This document shows positions 21,265-33,554 of a DNA stretch of 64,000 nucleotides, one piece after another; position 1 is the stretch's first letter; every line of letters begins with the position of its first letter. The notes below the pieces were generated by a model. The model was not told the DNA's origin, searched no databases, and was given only the letters and a program-made list of their open reading frames with translations. The translations under genes were made by a program, and so were the position numbers. Location: positions 35,378,139-35,442,138 of the forward strand of contig CM059563.1 in assembly GCA_030386875.1 (NCBI GenBank), in the 5' to 3' direction. This DNA is from Morinoia aosen. Lineage: Eukaryota; Arthropoda; Malacostraca; Amphipoda; Talitridae.

Positions 21265-23351
21265 GGTCAATATTGAATTTAATGTTGTCAACGAATTTCA
21301 TAATTTCGGAGGTATAGATGGGTAATATAGTCGATTATAAGACGTTTTACAAGAATGACATTCTGCCCAGCGATGCGTTATTTTCGAATTATTCAACTTT
21401 GAAGCTGGCTTGTGCGCGCCATGGAAGCACGCGGGGCTAGCGTAATTTAATTAATAATGGAAGCTAACCTCCTATTACAAACGTAAAGAGGTTGGGTCGT
21501 GAGGAGTAGGCACAGTTCTTTTAGTGAAAATTATAAATAAAGGTTTCGAGTGACGTTTGTTTACATCGACTCCAAGGTGGCTGCCGCCATGGCGCCAACC
21601 GGCTGAAGATGGCGGCAGCCATCTTCGAAACGATGTAAACAAACGTCACTAGAAAGCTTTATTTATAATTTTCACTAAAAGAACTGTTGCTACTTTTACG
21701 ATCCCTATTTTATCTTCGATCGATATATTATTCGTTGGCCAATTTTTCCAGAGGCAATTCTTTCTCTGCATTATTTCTCGTCATTTTCTCGTCGCTTTCA
21801 TTTTCTTTCGGTCAATGGTTGAGACAGAAGGCCTCAATTATTCTATTTTATTAGTATTAATGATCGATATAGACCGAGACTTTTCAATGTCATTAGTTGT
21901 AATTAAATGTAGTATTATAGCAAATCGGATTGGGCCAAGGCAAATGACGAAACTGTTGCTACGTAAATTTATGTTATAATGATGACGTCTTTCAAATAAC
22001 AATGGATCACATATTCGGATAGTAATTGACTTGCGATGTACATATCGTATTAAAGAATCTAGATGATCGTAATGCCATTAAAACTCAGAAACTGCTCTAA
22101 TCTGTCAGGAGATACAGTCATCGGAAGTCGCATCAAGACCTCAATATAAGCAGGTGAAGCCTTCATTACTTGAACATTAATACATTGATAATTACGATAA
22201 GCACATTTTATATGAGGTGAAGCCTGGACGCGGAATCATTTAGTTTGCTAAATACAGAACATTTAACTCATCAATAAACCTAGCGCGATACATTTATGGT
22301 ACAGAATCTAGACCTACCACGCAAAGTAAAGGGAACGTGAAGGTACGGATTACAATGTCACATTGGGATACTTAGCTCAGTCCTGAATGGCGCCTACGAG
22401 TCAACACACGACTTATTGAATAACCAGTGAATGACAATTGAACAATCAGTGAACAACAGTGAACAACCCTCACTGCCTGGCTGGCTCGCCAGGACAGCGA
22501 GGTAAGAGAGCTCACAAGTAGACGCGACCGTGATTCTCGATCGCTGGCCAGCTAATGCCCGGGCCGTCGCTTTCCAAGCGCAGGAGCCTGAGACGCCGTT
22601 CGCATTGAGAACAAACATGTCTTTATAGACAATGCTTTACCTTAGTTATTTTAATCGGAAATGGCAAGTGTCGTCATATAATTAGAAGAGAATAGACTTA
22701 CAATTGGATGACAGTTAATTTACCCAGAGTAAACACAATCCTAAGTCTCTAATGAAGGGAAAGAATATACATTGAGCAAATGGAAGCATTAGGCAGTCCG
22801 GCAAGCTGTCGATGTTTCGTGACGTGACGCTCATAGAGGGTGTGGTTGTGCGCCTTCCAAGCGATGAGAATGATGTCGTCGCTGTTGAATGCGACGATTG
22901 GTGGAGCTGAAGGCGACGGTTGACGATGTCTAGGCAAAGATGTGGAGACCAGAATATGCAGTCCTCATTGACGAGAAGACATTTCTATGGAAGTCAGTCT
23001 TTTCGAGGAAATTTCAGTCGCTAGCTAGGCAGACCTTTTCTTCTTAACGCTCATTCAAACACAGCGTAGAGTATAGTCACAGCAGAACCATGACACTACT
23101 CCTCACAACCCAACCTCTTTACGTTTGTAATAGGGGTTAGCTTTCATTTTCATTCCTAAAACAATGACTGTTTTTGCGATAAAAGGTCCATTCAGGAGCG
23201 CCGTTCGTATAACTTCCAACTTAAATAACTCGAAAACTAAGCATTTCCGGGCACATTGTCATTCGTGTAAAATGCCTTAAAATCAACTATAATACCCATC
23301 TATACCTACGAAATTATGAAATTCGTTGACAACATTAAATTCAATATTGAC
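21265..23351. mobile_element. Foldback hAT-like element B, split by a later insertion
   Basis: Terminal inverted repeats GGTCAATATTGAATTTAATG start at 21,265 and end at 23,351, flanked by an exact 8-bp target duplication TGATTACC (21,257-21,264 and 23,352-23,359). The core hairpin (about 21,505-21,685) matches the core of element A. The right half is split by a 1.4-kb insertion at 21,695-23,095; without it the element would be about 680 bp, like A's first half. Confidence 0.85.
21695..23095 (-). mobile_element. 1.4-kb insertion inside element B, possible solo LTR
   Basis: Interrupts element B between two copies of CTACT (21,690-21,694 and 23,096-23,100), a 5-bp target duplication of the kind LTR retrotransposons make. 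Read on the - strand it begins TGTCATGG but ends CGTAAA rather than CA. It has no coding capacity and a GC-richer patch at 22,390-22,620. A solo LTR is the best guess; an unrelated non-coding insertion is possible. Confidence 0.45.
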
Positions 23352-23359
23352 CTGATTAC

Positions 23360-24299
23360 CTTACAACGTTTTCAAATCTTCCATATGAAGAAGTAATTAA
23401 TTTTGTAATGCTGCAAAACAACAGATACTATTTCAGTGTTTGAAATTGTATAAGCATAATATAAAATTCTTCATTTCAGCGTATGCTTACTGAAAAACTG
23501 GTCAGTGATACGAAGATAAAAATTCAACATGATAATGATATAGTGAAATACAATATAACTCTGAAAGAACCAAAGAACATTCAAGAAATAACATTAGAAA
23601 TGAGCAGAAATTGTTATTAATAATACTTGTTAACTTGACCTAAAGACAAGGAAGCCATATCAATTTTGATAACATAACCTGACGACTAGAAGTCTTTATG
23701 TACCAGACCATAGCTTCAGGTTTTGGCAAAGACTACTCATTGGCAAGGAATCGTAACATAAAGACTAAAAATATTTATAATCACAACATAACTTTAAGTT
23801 TCTGCAAATACTAGTCATTATCAATCAATGCATCATTAAGAGTGTACAGAGTTACCACTCCTTATGTGAGTACAATGTATTGCATCAGCTGAAATATTCC
23901 ACAAGTAACTTGCAACACATTTAGTACTGTTTGCTACTTCATGTGTACTAATTGAAGGGGAAATGAACAAAACAGATATATACAGAACAAATTTTCAATG
24001 CTTCAAATTACTAATTCTTGCTTAAATAACTGCAAAATATTCATGATTACTCCAGTACAATTATATTTCTTTCTTGTATTTATCATATATAGGAATGCAA
24101 GCCCACAACGACTAGATAACAATGATAGTATTAGGTGATAGGTATAAATACGCTGTTTCAAACTTGAAACAAAATTATCAACAAAAACATTGCATATTTT
24201 TAGATTTTCAGCAAAGTATTCTAACTCTGTTTTGTTTACTTTTGGTTTTAAACAATTATAAATAATTTTTAATAAAAACTAGAATCAAAGACAGCAAAA
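23360..24299. other. AT-rich stretch, no gene seen
   Basis: No ORF or repeat that I can support. Confidence 0.5.
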
Positions 24300-24716
24300 A
24301 ATAGCGACTCCAACTTCGACTCCACCCCGTCCGAATGAACGACTCCGACTCCACCACACTCGAAAAAGCGACTCCGACGCCACCACACTCGGAAAAGCGA
24401 CTCCGACGCCACCACACTCGGAAAAGCGACTCCGACGCCACCACACTCGGAAAAGCGACTCCGACGCCACCACACTCGGAAAAGCGACTCCGACGCCACC
24501 ACACTCGGAAAAGCGACTCCGACTCCACCACACTCGGAAAAGCGACTCCGACTCCACCACACTTCAGAGAAGCGACTCCGACTCCACCACACTTCAGAGA
24601 AGCACTCCGACTCCACCCTAAAACATGCGACTCCGACTCCACCCTAAAACATGCGACTCCGACTCCACCCTTAAACATGCGACTCCGGCGACTCTGACTC
24701 CCGACTCCGACTCCGC
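24300..24716 (+). repeat. GACTCC minisatellite, 29-bp unit
   Basis: About seven to eight copies of a 29-bp unit built on GCGACTCCGACGCCACCACA span about 24,340-24,560. They grade into shorter units with TTCAGAGAA and AAACATGC linkers and end CTCCGCAACCCTGG. A 29-bp period stays open in several frames on both strands, which creates false long ORFs. A related array lies at 39.8-40.05 kb. Confidence 0.95.
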
Positions 24717-25083
24717 AACCCTGGAAGAATGTAATCCATGCTATTTTTCCTGAAATGAATTTCTTCAAGAATTCTATTATACTTTGCTCATTTTTATGTA
24801 TATTTCACCAATGAGGTCTAAATATGTTGTTGAATAATCTTTGAAAATATTCATCAATGTTTGTTTTTAGAATGGTTTCATTTTATTTGTGGTAAAGTTT
24901 GTCTTTTAACATGTTGGCATTTCAAAGTAAAAAATGATTTCATATTTTGCATGTAACACTACATTTTAATTCCATTTGTTAGAGCTGTTTATGTATTGGT
25001 AAAATGTTTGGTAGCTTGTGCAAAGAGAAAGTTAAGGAAAGAATTTTCTCTTATATTTTGGTTGATCCCCTCAGGAAGCATAG
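24717..25083. other. No gene seen
   Basis: AT-rich non-coding DNA. Confidence 0.5.
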
Positions 25084-25091
25084 GATAGGTG

Positions 25092-25815
25092 GGTCAATAT
25101 GCAGTTTAATGCGCTCACAGAAATTAACAATTCCATTCCAAAGAATCACCAAGGATCACATCTGAAAATGTTTATACAAATGATGTTCTGCTTGCTGATG
25201 CGTTATTTTTGAGTCCATAACTGAAATTTTTGTCTTCCATAGCAGTTGCATTGCGTGCTTGGGCCATTAGGGTATGCTTGGGTACTTTATATTATATAAT
25301 TTATTATTTGCTAACCCTGCGGAGCCTGAACCCACTTCTAGGATGTTTTAGTTAAATACAATAAAGGTTATCACCATAAAATGTTAGCGGGACTGGGGTA
25401 GTGAATACTGAAATCGATATGCACTCAACATCAGTTTCAATATGGCCACCATTGTAGAACATTAGCAAAACTGTAGGAGTGAATACTGTAGATTTAATAT
25501 CATAATATTTTTATAACGTAATATTTTGGGTGATAACCTTTATTGTGTTAATAACTAAAACATCCTAGAAGGGGGTTCAGGCTCTGCAGGGTCGGCAAAT
25601 AATAAATTACAAAGTCCCCAAGCGTACCCTGACGGCTCAAGCGTGCAACGCAACTGCTGTGGAAGACAAAAATTTCAAAGTTGAATAACTCAAAAATAAT
25701 GCATCAACAAGCAGAATGTTGTTCTTGTAGAAGGTTTTCTTCAAGTGTGTTCCTTTAGTGGTTCTTTAGAACAGAATTGTTAATTTCTGTGAGCCCATTA
25801 AACTGCATATCGACC
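25092..25815. mobile_element. Foldback hAT-like element C (724 bp)
   Basis: Terminal inverted repeats GGTC(A/G)ATATGCAGTTTAATG at 25,092 and 25,815 with an exact 8-bp target duplication GATAGGTG (25,084-25,091 and 25,816-25,823). Arms of about 300 bp are inverted copies of each other. The subterminal phrase (ATGTTCTGCTTGCTGATGCG) is shared with elements A and B, so this is the same family. No coding capacity. Confidence 0.85.
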
Positions 25816-25996
25816 GATAGGTGATATGGATAATTTTTAAAGAGAAAACATCAATCAATTTTCCAATTTGTGTTGCTTGTTAAATGTTGATTAGATCAAA
25901 ATAAACAACTTTTCTTTCATGCACTTTCTGCCACGAATGAGTATTTAAGGTAATTGAACGCCAATTCCTACAATTTTTTTATAAATGAACAAATAA

Positions 25997-26725
25997 TTCA
26001 TTTATAAAAAAATAAGCCTAAATATCGATAAAACAAATTATATTACTTTCTCATACAAGAAAGATGTATCTCTCCCATGCATTAAAATTGGCGAAGGTGA
26101 AATCGAAGAAACCAACTCATGTAAGTTTCTGGGCATCATAATAGATAAACATCTGACCTTCAAAGAGCACATCACTCATATTAGTTCTAAATTATCAAAA
26201 TCCATCGGAATCCTAAATAAAGTTAAAAATATTCTGCCTGAAACAGCTTTACAAATGCTCTACCGTACGCTCATTTCCCCATACTTGCAATACGGAATAG
26301 AAGCATGGCACGGAACTGATAAAAATAAAACCAACAAAATTTTTACTCTGCAGAAAAGGGCTGTCAGAGCGGTAAAGAACCTAGAATATAATGCTCACAC
26401 AAATGATTCTTTCAAAAATTTACAAATACTTAAACTTGCGGATCTCTACAAAATCTCCATCTGTAATTTCATTTACAAAACATTAAGAAATGATGGCGAC
26501 AATAGCCTAAGACAATTATTGACTGCGCAAACTGGTCATCACGACCATTTAACCCGAAATAGAAGTAAATTCATGCTTCCTTATTATTCAAAGGCCAGGT
26601 CGCAACACAGTATTCTCTTCGTTGGAACCAAAACTTGGAACTCTATACCTGCAGAGATCCGTGAATGTAATTCGTACAAAGTATTCAAAAGACATCTTGA
26701 GTCTCACTTCCTATCAGAATACTAG
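25997..26725 (+). pseudogene. 5'-truncated LINE reverse transcriptase (thumb and C-terminus)
   Basis: An open frame starts after a stop at 25,994 and has no own start. It begins in the end of the RT domain (N.DKTNYITFS), then KFLGIIIDKHLTFKEHI (about 26,120-26,175) and LYRTLISPYLQYGIEAWHG, and runs to a stop after HLESHFLSEY. This is the conserved C-terminal half of a jockey/CR1-type non-LTR RT. Palm motifs, endonuclease and ORF1 are absent, as expected for 5' truncation during target-primed reverse transcription. Confidence 0.8.
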
Positions 26726-27112
26726 TAGTGTAAGATCACCGTGTCGAAATCTTGCCTCCTACATGTAACTAATGATAATGTCATAATGTAACTTGCCTTG
26801 TGTACCATAACCAATCTTCTCTCTGCTCTTGAATCGTTTTATCGAACATACTGTTAAATATAGCCGACTTGTAAAATATCGAGTTAATTATCTTAATGAT
26901 CAGTCTAATGCGAAACTAGGTTAAGTGAACTAGGTTAAACTTTTGTACACCCTAGAATAGCGTGATGGTAGGATGCCCTAGAAGTCGCTGAACTTATTCG
27001 GGCCCACAGGTAGCTATATTCAAACTTGTCCATTGTACTAGACTTAAGAAACATTCTACCTCTGTATCTCCTGTGGTAAATAAATTGTAAATTGTAAAAT
27101 TGTAATTCTGGA
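26726..27112 (+). mobile_element. LINE 3' UTR with AAATTGT tail
   Basis: Non-coding tail of the truncated LINE, ending in tandem TAAATTGTAAATTGTAAAATTG (split as TAAATTG repeats) at about 27,080-27,105. Such short tail repeats mark the 3' end of many jockey/CR1-type LINEs. Confidence 0.55.
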
Positions 27113-28414
27113 GTGAAATAAGCTCTTGAGTATTCACAGCATGTTTATAACATTCGAATACAGTTGTAGCCCATGAAGTTTTTGGAATTTACCCATCATT
27201 TTGAAATTTACCACCCTCCATTTAGAAATTTTTTTTTAATTTCAATATTAGACAGACTTTATAGTCTTTTCACCGTACCTTAACAATTTCTCCAGTTTCA
27301 ACGCTTTCACTAGCTTTTCGCTTACGCTTCAACCAATTTTTGGCCAAGCAGACTGCTCACTTTTACTTTCTAAGCATTTTACAGGACATTTTGACAAGCC
27401 ACTACCCAGTCTTGTAAAGCTATCCCATCAATGGTCATAAATTTTTTATACAAAAACAAAAAAACTGTAGCGACGTCCATAGTTAGATGCTACAGCTTCA
27501 GTTGCACGCAGCACTGCTGATGCTCAGTGGGGATCAATTCGGGGGAAATTTGGGGAGGTTAGGTAGCAAAATCCTGGTAAATGACGTTTTTACATGGTTT
27601 AAGGTTTTAGAAACATTTTTCCATAGTGATCCCATTTTTGATTTTTGAAAAATCATTGTAATTTCTTTCATAGAAAATTTTCATAGGGAGACTCGGATAA
27701 AATCTGTGCCAACGGCTCTAATGTGCACGAATGATTGTTGGGTTATGTTAGTTCTGGTAGGTTATGTTAGGTTACATTGGGTTAGGTTAGATTAGTGAAG
27801 TTACCTTACATCACCATCATAAATCATAACTCATTTGTGGTGGAAAGTGCATAGAAGTTAAGTTGTTTAGTTTGATCTAATTACCGTTATACAAGTAACA
27901 AATATGGACAAATTGATGTCTTCTTTTTAACATTTACTGGTGATAGGCTTAAGTTAGTTACACTAGCCTGTGACATGGGGGGACTGGTGCTCAGGAGAAA
28001 GATACTGAATTATTTCAGCTGAGTATAGGCCTTTGAGACTTCTGTCTTTAGTGCCTATTTTGCTTTTACAGTTTTGGTTTGGTCTTTGGTATATATTTTT
28101 TGTCTTTTCTTGTTTTCCTTATCTCTTCTTCCTTTTCTTCTCAACTGTGACACCAGGTCAACAATTGGTAATAATAAATTAAAGAATGGCTTCGTTCCCC
28201 TCAGGGGAATACAACTAACGTATTTATAGGAATTCGCACGCCCTGGGGGAAAATGTCTGGTCCTGAGCTGAGGGTTAGGTAGGCCTTCTTTTTGTTGAAA
28301 TGAAATGTTTATGTTGGGACCATCTATGCTAAGTTTGCTGCTGACCTCTTTTTCAGCACCTCTGACTTTTTCAACTCTTTTATCATACTGTTTCTATGTG
28401 CACGGGATTCCTTA
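27113..28414. other. Non-coding stretch with GGTTA-rich patch
   Basis: No gene seen. About 27,735-27,795 is rich in GGTTA/GGTTAT phrases, common as simple sequence in insect genomes and too irregular to be a telomeric array. Confidence 0.5.
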
Positions 28415-31400
28415 ATGGACATGAAGGCTCATGTCTGTAAGTTCATCAAATGTGGATCATCCTTAAAGACACCGTAAGAGTAGAAAAAAAGTCCGCTATT
28501 TACGGATGGATTTGTCTGAAATTGTCACAGTAGGTGTTAAATGATGCAAAGATCATTTGTTACCTGGACAAAATTTTTGTATCTGCACTGGATTTTTTTA
28601 TTTTCGAAAAATACGATAAAATAGTTTTTTTCAAAATCTATCTTCTACAATTTTGAAGTTACAGAACCAGTACTTCGTGTTTAGATTGCTTATATGTCCA
28701 TATAACCATATGGGCAAAGGAATTTTGATGACTTTTTTTGTGAATTTTTGGAATTAAAAAAAAATGTGACCTTTTTTCAGTTTTTTTCATGTCGTGTAAT
28801 TTTCAAAGTGATGGATGCATCGAACATTTGTAGCCCTTATGGATACAGCTTGCTAAGCTCTATCGAATGGTATATAAACTACTCTTGTAGCTCTGAAATT
28901 GTGGAAGAAGATACATTTGAGGAACCAATTATCAAGTTTCCATAGAAACGTGTTTTTCGCAAAAAAAATTGTTTTTCTTCTCATCTCTTGAACTACTGGG
29001 TTTTTTACAATGAACTCGAGCTTTTGAAGCTCTTTTCAAGCCATTTCGATTGAAATAATTTACATTGCTGTAGCTCTGGAACTCTGGGAAAAAATATACA
29101 TCATACGACAATACGTGTAATTCTTCGAAACAACCACTTTTTTATTTTTCTATTTTTTTCGACCAAAATACGTTTTTTTCAAGTCAACTCTGTTTTGTAG
29201 TTCTTTTTAAGCCATTTGGATTGGTGTGCTCGCCATAGCCGTAGCTATGATACTGCAGCTGTATCGAGCTATGAATGAAAGTTGAGGTATCATAGATACG
29301 GCAGAAAAGCTAAATTCTGAAATTGTCAAAAATTAAAAAAAAATATTTACTCAGCATTAGAATGTTTCGTTTGAAAAATGAAAGCATTTTGAGTAGCCAA
29401 TGAACGAACTATATTGCCATTGCCGCAGAGAAGCACGCTCAATTGACCTCCAATAATGAGGGGGGGAGGGTTCAAGGTCACGCCACCCCCATCGCTTTCC
29501 CCCTCTGGTGGGCGTAGTAGTAGTAGTAACAAAGGTTTTCTAGCGCTTCAGTTTTTCAAACTATATCGCACCGAAGGTCACATAATTTAACCAGTATCAC
29601 GCTTTCCGATTTACCACGTAAGGTGAACATCAACATTATATGAACATCAAAAATTATATCCTGATTACAATTACAACTCAAAATTATAATTGTCTCCTTA
29701 TTGAAAATTCTGTGCATACTACGGTACATTCGAAAACACTGGGCAGCCAAACCCCGAAGGGGGTTTCAGCTGCCCACCCATTTATGGCCGGACGCCTTAC
29801 CCACGCTGAAACCCCCAAGGTACCAACGTAGCGCGCCCGGCCATATTGCAGTTTCTTCATCTACAATCTTCCAATACGATATCACGCCTGGCTACAGTGC
29901 ATTACTGCGTGGCTTCCAGCTAAATCTCAGAATATAGCTTGCACCTCTCCAGGAACAGCTGCAACGCTTCCGCATTAAAGCCTGAGAGTTCGTTCTCCCT
30001 AAGTATTCCAATTAACACATCCTCTGCGTAGCCACGAAGATTTGGGAAACACACATTACGAATAGCAGAGTATCTTGGACATTCAGCAAGAAAATGTACG
30101 ACTGTCACAGGAACACGGCACCGTTTGCATTGCAGCTGCGGCTGTCGCTCCATAAGGTGGCCGTGCGTTATACGAGTATGGCTGATGCGGAGGCGGCAAA
30201 GTATCACTTCCATTCGACGGGCACGGCAGCTAGATGATGACCACTCTCGAACAGTGGGCTTAACGTTTCTCAATTTATTGTCAGTTGTGTCCATAAAGTT
30301 TCGCTGCCACAGATCCTTCACCGCCGCCTTGATGTGATGATAATAATCACGGGAAGGGACCATCAAATTCAGTGTTCTCTCACTTGACCCAGCAGCTTGT
30401 TTAGCTTCTCGGTCCGCTCTCTCATTGCCAGATATCCCCACATGCGCGTCACCAAGCATATCTCAACACTCTTCTGTTGGTTCATTTACGAACTGTGCCA
30501 GCTTTGTGACGATCTCCGCAATAATGGGGTGTGTGCTGTTGTACATCTGAGCAGCATCTATTACACTTTTCGAGTCTACGAAGATGGTGAAAGAGTGATA
30601 TGTGTGCTCCTCGATCAGCAGTATCGCTTCCATCACACCATACAGCTCTGCTGAGAAAATCGAGGTCTCTGGGAGCAGTCTCCTAGCCCTTACTATTTCC
30701 CCCGATACAGCGGCACATCCCACAGCATCTCCTATCTTGGAACCATCCGTATAAATCTTCACAGAGTTTGCGTGTTTCTCCAGTATGTGTTCCATGAAAA
30801 TTTCCTTCAGGATGTTAGCCGGCATCGACTCCCTTTTAGGCATTTGACATCCAGGGCAGAAGCTCTCCCCGGGGACACGCCATGTCGGAGAGCAGTCAAA
30901 AAGCACAGGTTGCACTCTTATGGGTCCCAACTGCATGGCAGCCTTCAGCGCAGGATAGTTCAGTGATGATGGCAGACAATACGGAAAAGGCAGATATCGC
31001 CCGGAAGGCGCGTGCACGCTTCTCCATGTAGGAGACAGATTCAGCTGATCTAGACGAGCCAGGTACTGTAGGCTCAGCTGCACACGGCGGAGCCAAAGTG
31101 GGGGTTCTCCACTCTCCACACACAAAGTGACCGACGGGGAGGTCCGAAAGGCGCCAGTGCAAAGCCTTATGGCTGTGTGGTGCACCGGGTCTAGTGCTGA
31201 TAATGAAGTTTCCCTTGCATACTGGTATATAGTGCATCCATAGTCCAGCTTACTTCTGATCAGGGTTCTGTATAGGCGCAGCAACGTTACACGGTCAGCT
31301 CCCCACGCCAGGCCTGATACACATTTCAATAGGTTCATTCTTCTATTGCAATCAGACTTTAGCGCGGACAAATGGGGTTTCCACGATAGTTTGTCGTCAA

Positions 31401-31723
31401 TAGTCAGACCCAGAAATTTAGCACTGTGAGCAAAGCTTATCGGTACTCACCGGAGCAGTAGCTGTGGAGGGTCCCGTCGGCAGCGTCCTAAAAGTGCAGG
31501 GCTACAGTCTTCCTAGTGGAGAATACGAAGCCATTTTCTGTCGCCCAGTCATTCACACCGTTGATTGCCAACTGCACCCTGCGCGACAGTGCCGGTAAAT
31601 ACGCTGATGAAGATTAGATCATGAAGTCATCGACGTAGAATGACGACGAGACATCGGCTGGCAGTGTTGAGGTGATGTCATTTACAGCAAAAGAGAAGAG
31701 AGTGCAGCTCAGCACACTACCCT
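28415..31723 (-). repeat. Left arm of a 3.3-kb near-identical inverted duplication
   Basis: Reverse complement of 36,052-39,361. I saw only isolated differences, e.g. single-base changes near 29,163 and 29,541 and a one-base indel near 30,450. The arm contains the 3' half of an I-type LINE, its 3' UTR, and about 1.2 kb of AT-rich non-coding flank (28,415-29,640). The duplication therefore extends beyond the transposon itself. Confidence 0.95.
29749..29844 (-). ncRNA. Structured LINE 3'-UTR motif (pseudoknot / hairpin switch), left-arm copy
   Basis: On the - strand transcript, stem b pairs 29,844-29,834 with 29,794-29,784 (11 bp, one G-U) and stem a pairs 29,816-29,805 with 29,770-29,759 (12 perfect bp). 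The order b-a-b'-a' makes the stems cross, i.e. a pseudoknot. The a' strand also forms a perfect competing hairpin (AAACCCC loop GGGGTTT, 29,749-29,766). A homologous motif with compensatory changes is at 47,328-47,433. Function is unknown; a recognition signal for the element's own RT is one possibility. Confidence 0.6.
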
Positions 31724-31790
31724 GGAGTAGGCCCTCCTGTCCAGGGGAACAAACTTCCCCTGAGTATTAAATTCCCTCAAAGACCGAGAG
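29920..31790 (-). pseudogene. I-type LINE ORF2, 3' half: end of RT and RNase H (left-arm copy)
   Basis: From 31,790 downward: RT motif EGLLQGSVLS (near 31,730), catalytic YVDD (near 31,635) followed by a stop, RT thumb (LDYGCTIYQYA, LRLCTGAFRTSP-like) in 31,371-30,463, then RNase H with YTDGSK, FSAELYGVMEA and VDSKSVIDAA. After a frameshift the AHVGISGNERADREA motif and a Cys/His tail (CKRCRVP...H..AECP) follow in 30,459-29,920. RNase H marks the I superfamily. Several stops and two frameshifts near 30,455 make it inactive. The right-arm copy lacks one of those frameshifts. Confidence 0.85.
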
Positions 31791-32844
31791 AATTTAAAGC
31801 CAAAATAACTCGTCATCTTGTGTCTCAAGAATAATTCTTAGTTACAGAACACACAAAATAAGTACTGTCGAATCTCATTTGCCTGGTATCTCCATTGCTC
31901 AAAAATCTCCCTCGCTTATTGTTTTATAATACAAGATATCACACAACAGTTTTAAAGTATGCGTAGGTATTGTGGTTTGATCGCCTATACGCTGCCATTT
32001 GAAAACATGCTTACTTGAATATGTGTGTACGTATATAGGTGTATGTGGGCATATGGGTGTGCATATGTCCACGTACACCTGTGTGCACTAGAGTAGATAA
32101 ACCAGTCGAAGGTTGCATTTTATGTCATTCCTCTCCATTTCTGTGCAAGCATCAAACTAGACCGTCATGGTACCTATGTGTGTGTGTGTGTTTGTCAATT
32201 GCAGACATTCTGCACCATATTACAAAGATAATGTGATTTTCTTTCTAATATGAAATTGTAAAGCATCCATGGAAAAAATGCAATAAATTCGTTGTGTGAT
32301 CATCCATCTATACTGCAGTATTACGCTTATAGTTATATGCTTATAATAATGTGATACCTACGTTTGTTTATCAATTGCCGACAATTTGCGCCATATTTCA
32401 AAGATAATGTGATTTTTTTTTTAATATGAAACCTTTATAGGACATTAATGTTTTCTTTCTTATTCACGTCCCACAATCGTTTTCATGTTTCAGACTTAGG
32501 TAGACTGTTTTGTGCCACTATTTTTAGTACGAAATTTTATAAAATTCATGCCATAATAAAAGATATTTTCTCCATTTCCCTCGATTGGAATTTCTGGTTT
32601 ATACTGACTGGTTTACGCTGATATTCGCGCACATGCGTACTTGTATATATGTGTACGTGTGCACGCTATGCGTATGACACTAAATAGAATGCGTATGTAT
32701 TGCCTCGATGCATAGAAATGCATTTGTGTATCCTTACGAGTTTGGTGTAAGTATGTGCGTGCATGTGTATGTGTATATATTTGCGTGTATATGTGCACAC
32801 ATGTGTGTACTAGACTGACAACTAGCATTTTACTAGAGATAATG

Positions 32845-32955
32845 GTCTTTTTCCTGTTCAATCTCAACTTGTAACATTACCTAACTTGTCATCTCTTTAT
32901 TATTGTAAAGCATTCATGTAAAAACTATACATTTGTTGTGCGATCATCCACTTTT
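32845..32955 (+). repeat. Dispersed repeat, second copy of 18,700-18,832
   Basis: Matches through CTCAACTTGTAACATT and CTCTTTATTAT(T/C)GTAAAGC with a few substitutions. Confidence 0.7.
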
Positions 32956-33079
32956 TGTTTAAACAAAATGCTTATTAACTAATGACCGCTATGTTAAAAT
33001 TGTTGGATTAGAAATACAAAACTTATAATCTTCTTGGTCCTCATGCTTATGTGTCCGTGTATACATGTAAATGTATGTG

Positions 33080-33160
33080 TGTATATGTGCATGCATGAAT
33101 ATGTATGAATATATATATATATGTATATATATACGGATGTATATTTATATATATATTTTT
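33080..33160 (+). repeat. TA/TG-rich microsatellite
   Basis: Run of ATGTATGTG and ATATATATAT phrases. Confidence 0.85.
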
Positions 33161-33554
33161 TTCATGCTTCCTTAAAATGATACTTTTGAACATTGACCGA
33201 AACAAGCGATTCATGTATTATTTCCTTGCGTCAAGAATGGCGAAATTTTATGTCATGTACATGTAAACTGTCAAAAGTGTTTTCACCTCACAATGAAAAT
33301 GCATCGTCCATGAAATTGTGTTGTCTCTTATAATTATCATTACATGTATTATCAAATGTAGATTAAGCAAGATTAGGAGTACATTGCCCTCAATCATTTC
33401 TTTTCGACTAGTGACTCGAGTTTTACAATACTCGTGTGTGTGTATCATCTAAGTGTATTAATTTTAAGAGATTTTAAAAACCAATGATGGTACTTTTGTA
33501 CCATCTATATTGGAAATATACTGTTTTTCTTTTTTTTCTTTCTTTCTTTTGTTG

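Larger units (their letters stand above)
31791..33554. other. Non-coding stretch between two LINE halves
   Basis: Separates the 5' and 3' halves of the I-type LINE. It holds TG/TA-rich low-complexity patches (32,035-32,190; 32,640-32,810; 33,055-33,155) and an imperfect duplication (32,190-32,265 versus 32,365-32,440, around ATAATGTGATTTT). No gene seen. Confidence 0.6.

Noticed and set aside
24256-24768. Long overlapping ORFs on both strands with repeated VASESLFRVWW-like or SDATTLGK-like peptides
   Set aside because: They arise from a 29-bp minisatellite that lacks stops in several frames; no protein is implied.
27735-27795. GGTTA-rich patch considered as telomeric repeat
   Set aside because: Irregular units and short length; ordinary insect simple sequence.
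28748-28945. 65-aa ORF present in both arms of the inverted duplication
   Set aside because: Duplicated only because the arms are; no domain, and the surrounding sequence is homopolymer-rich.
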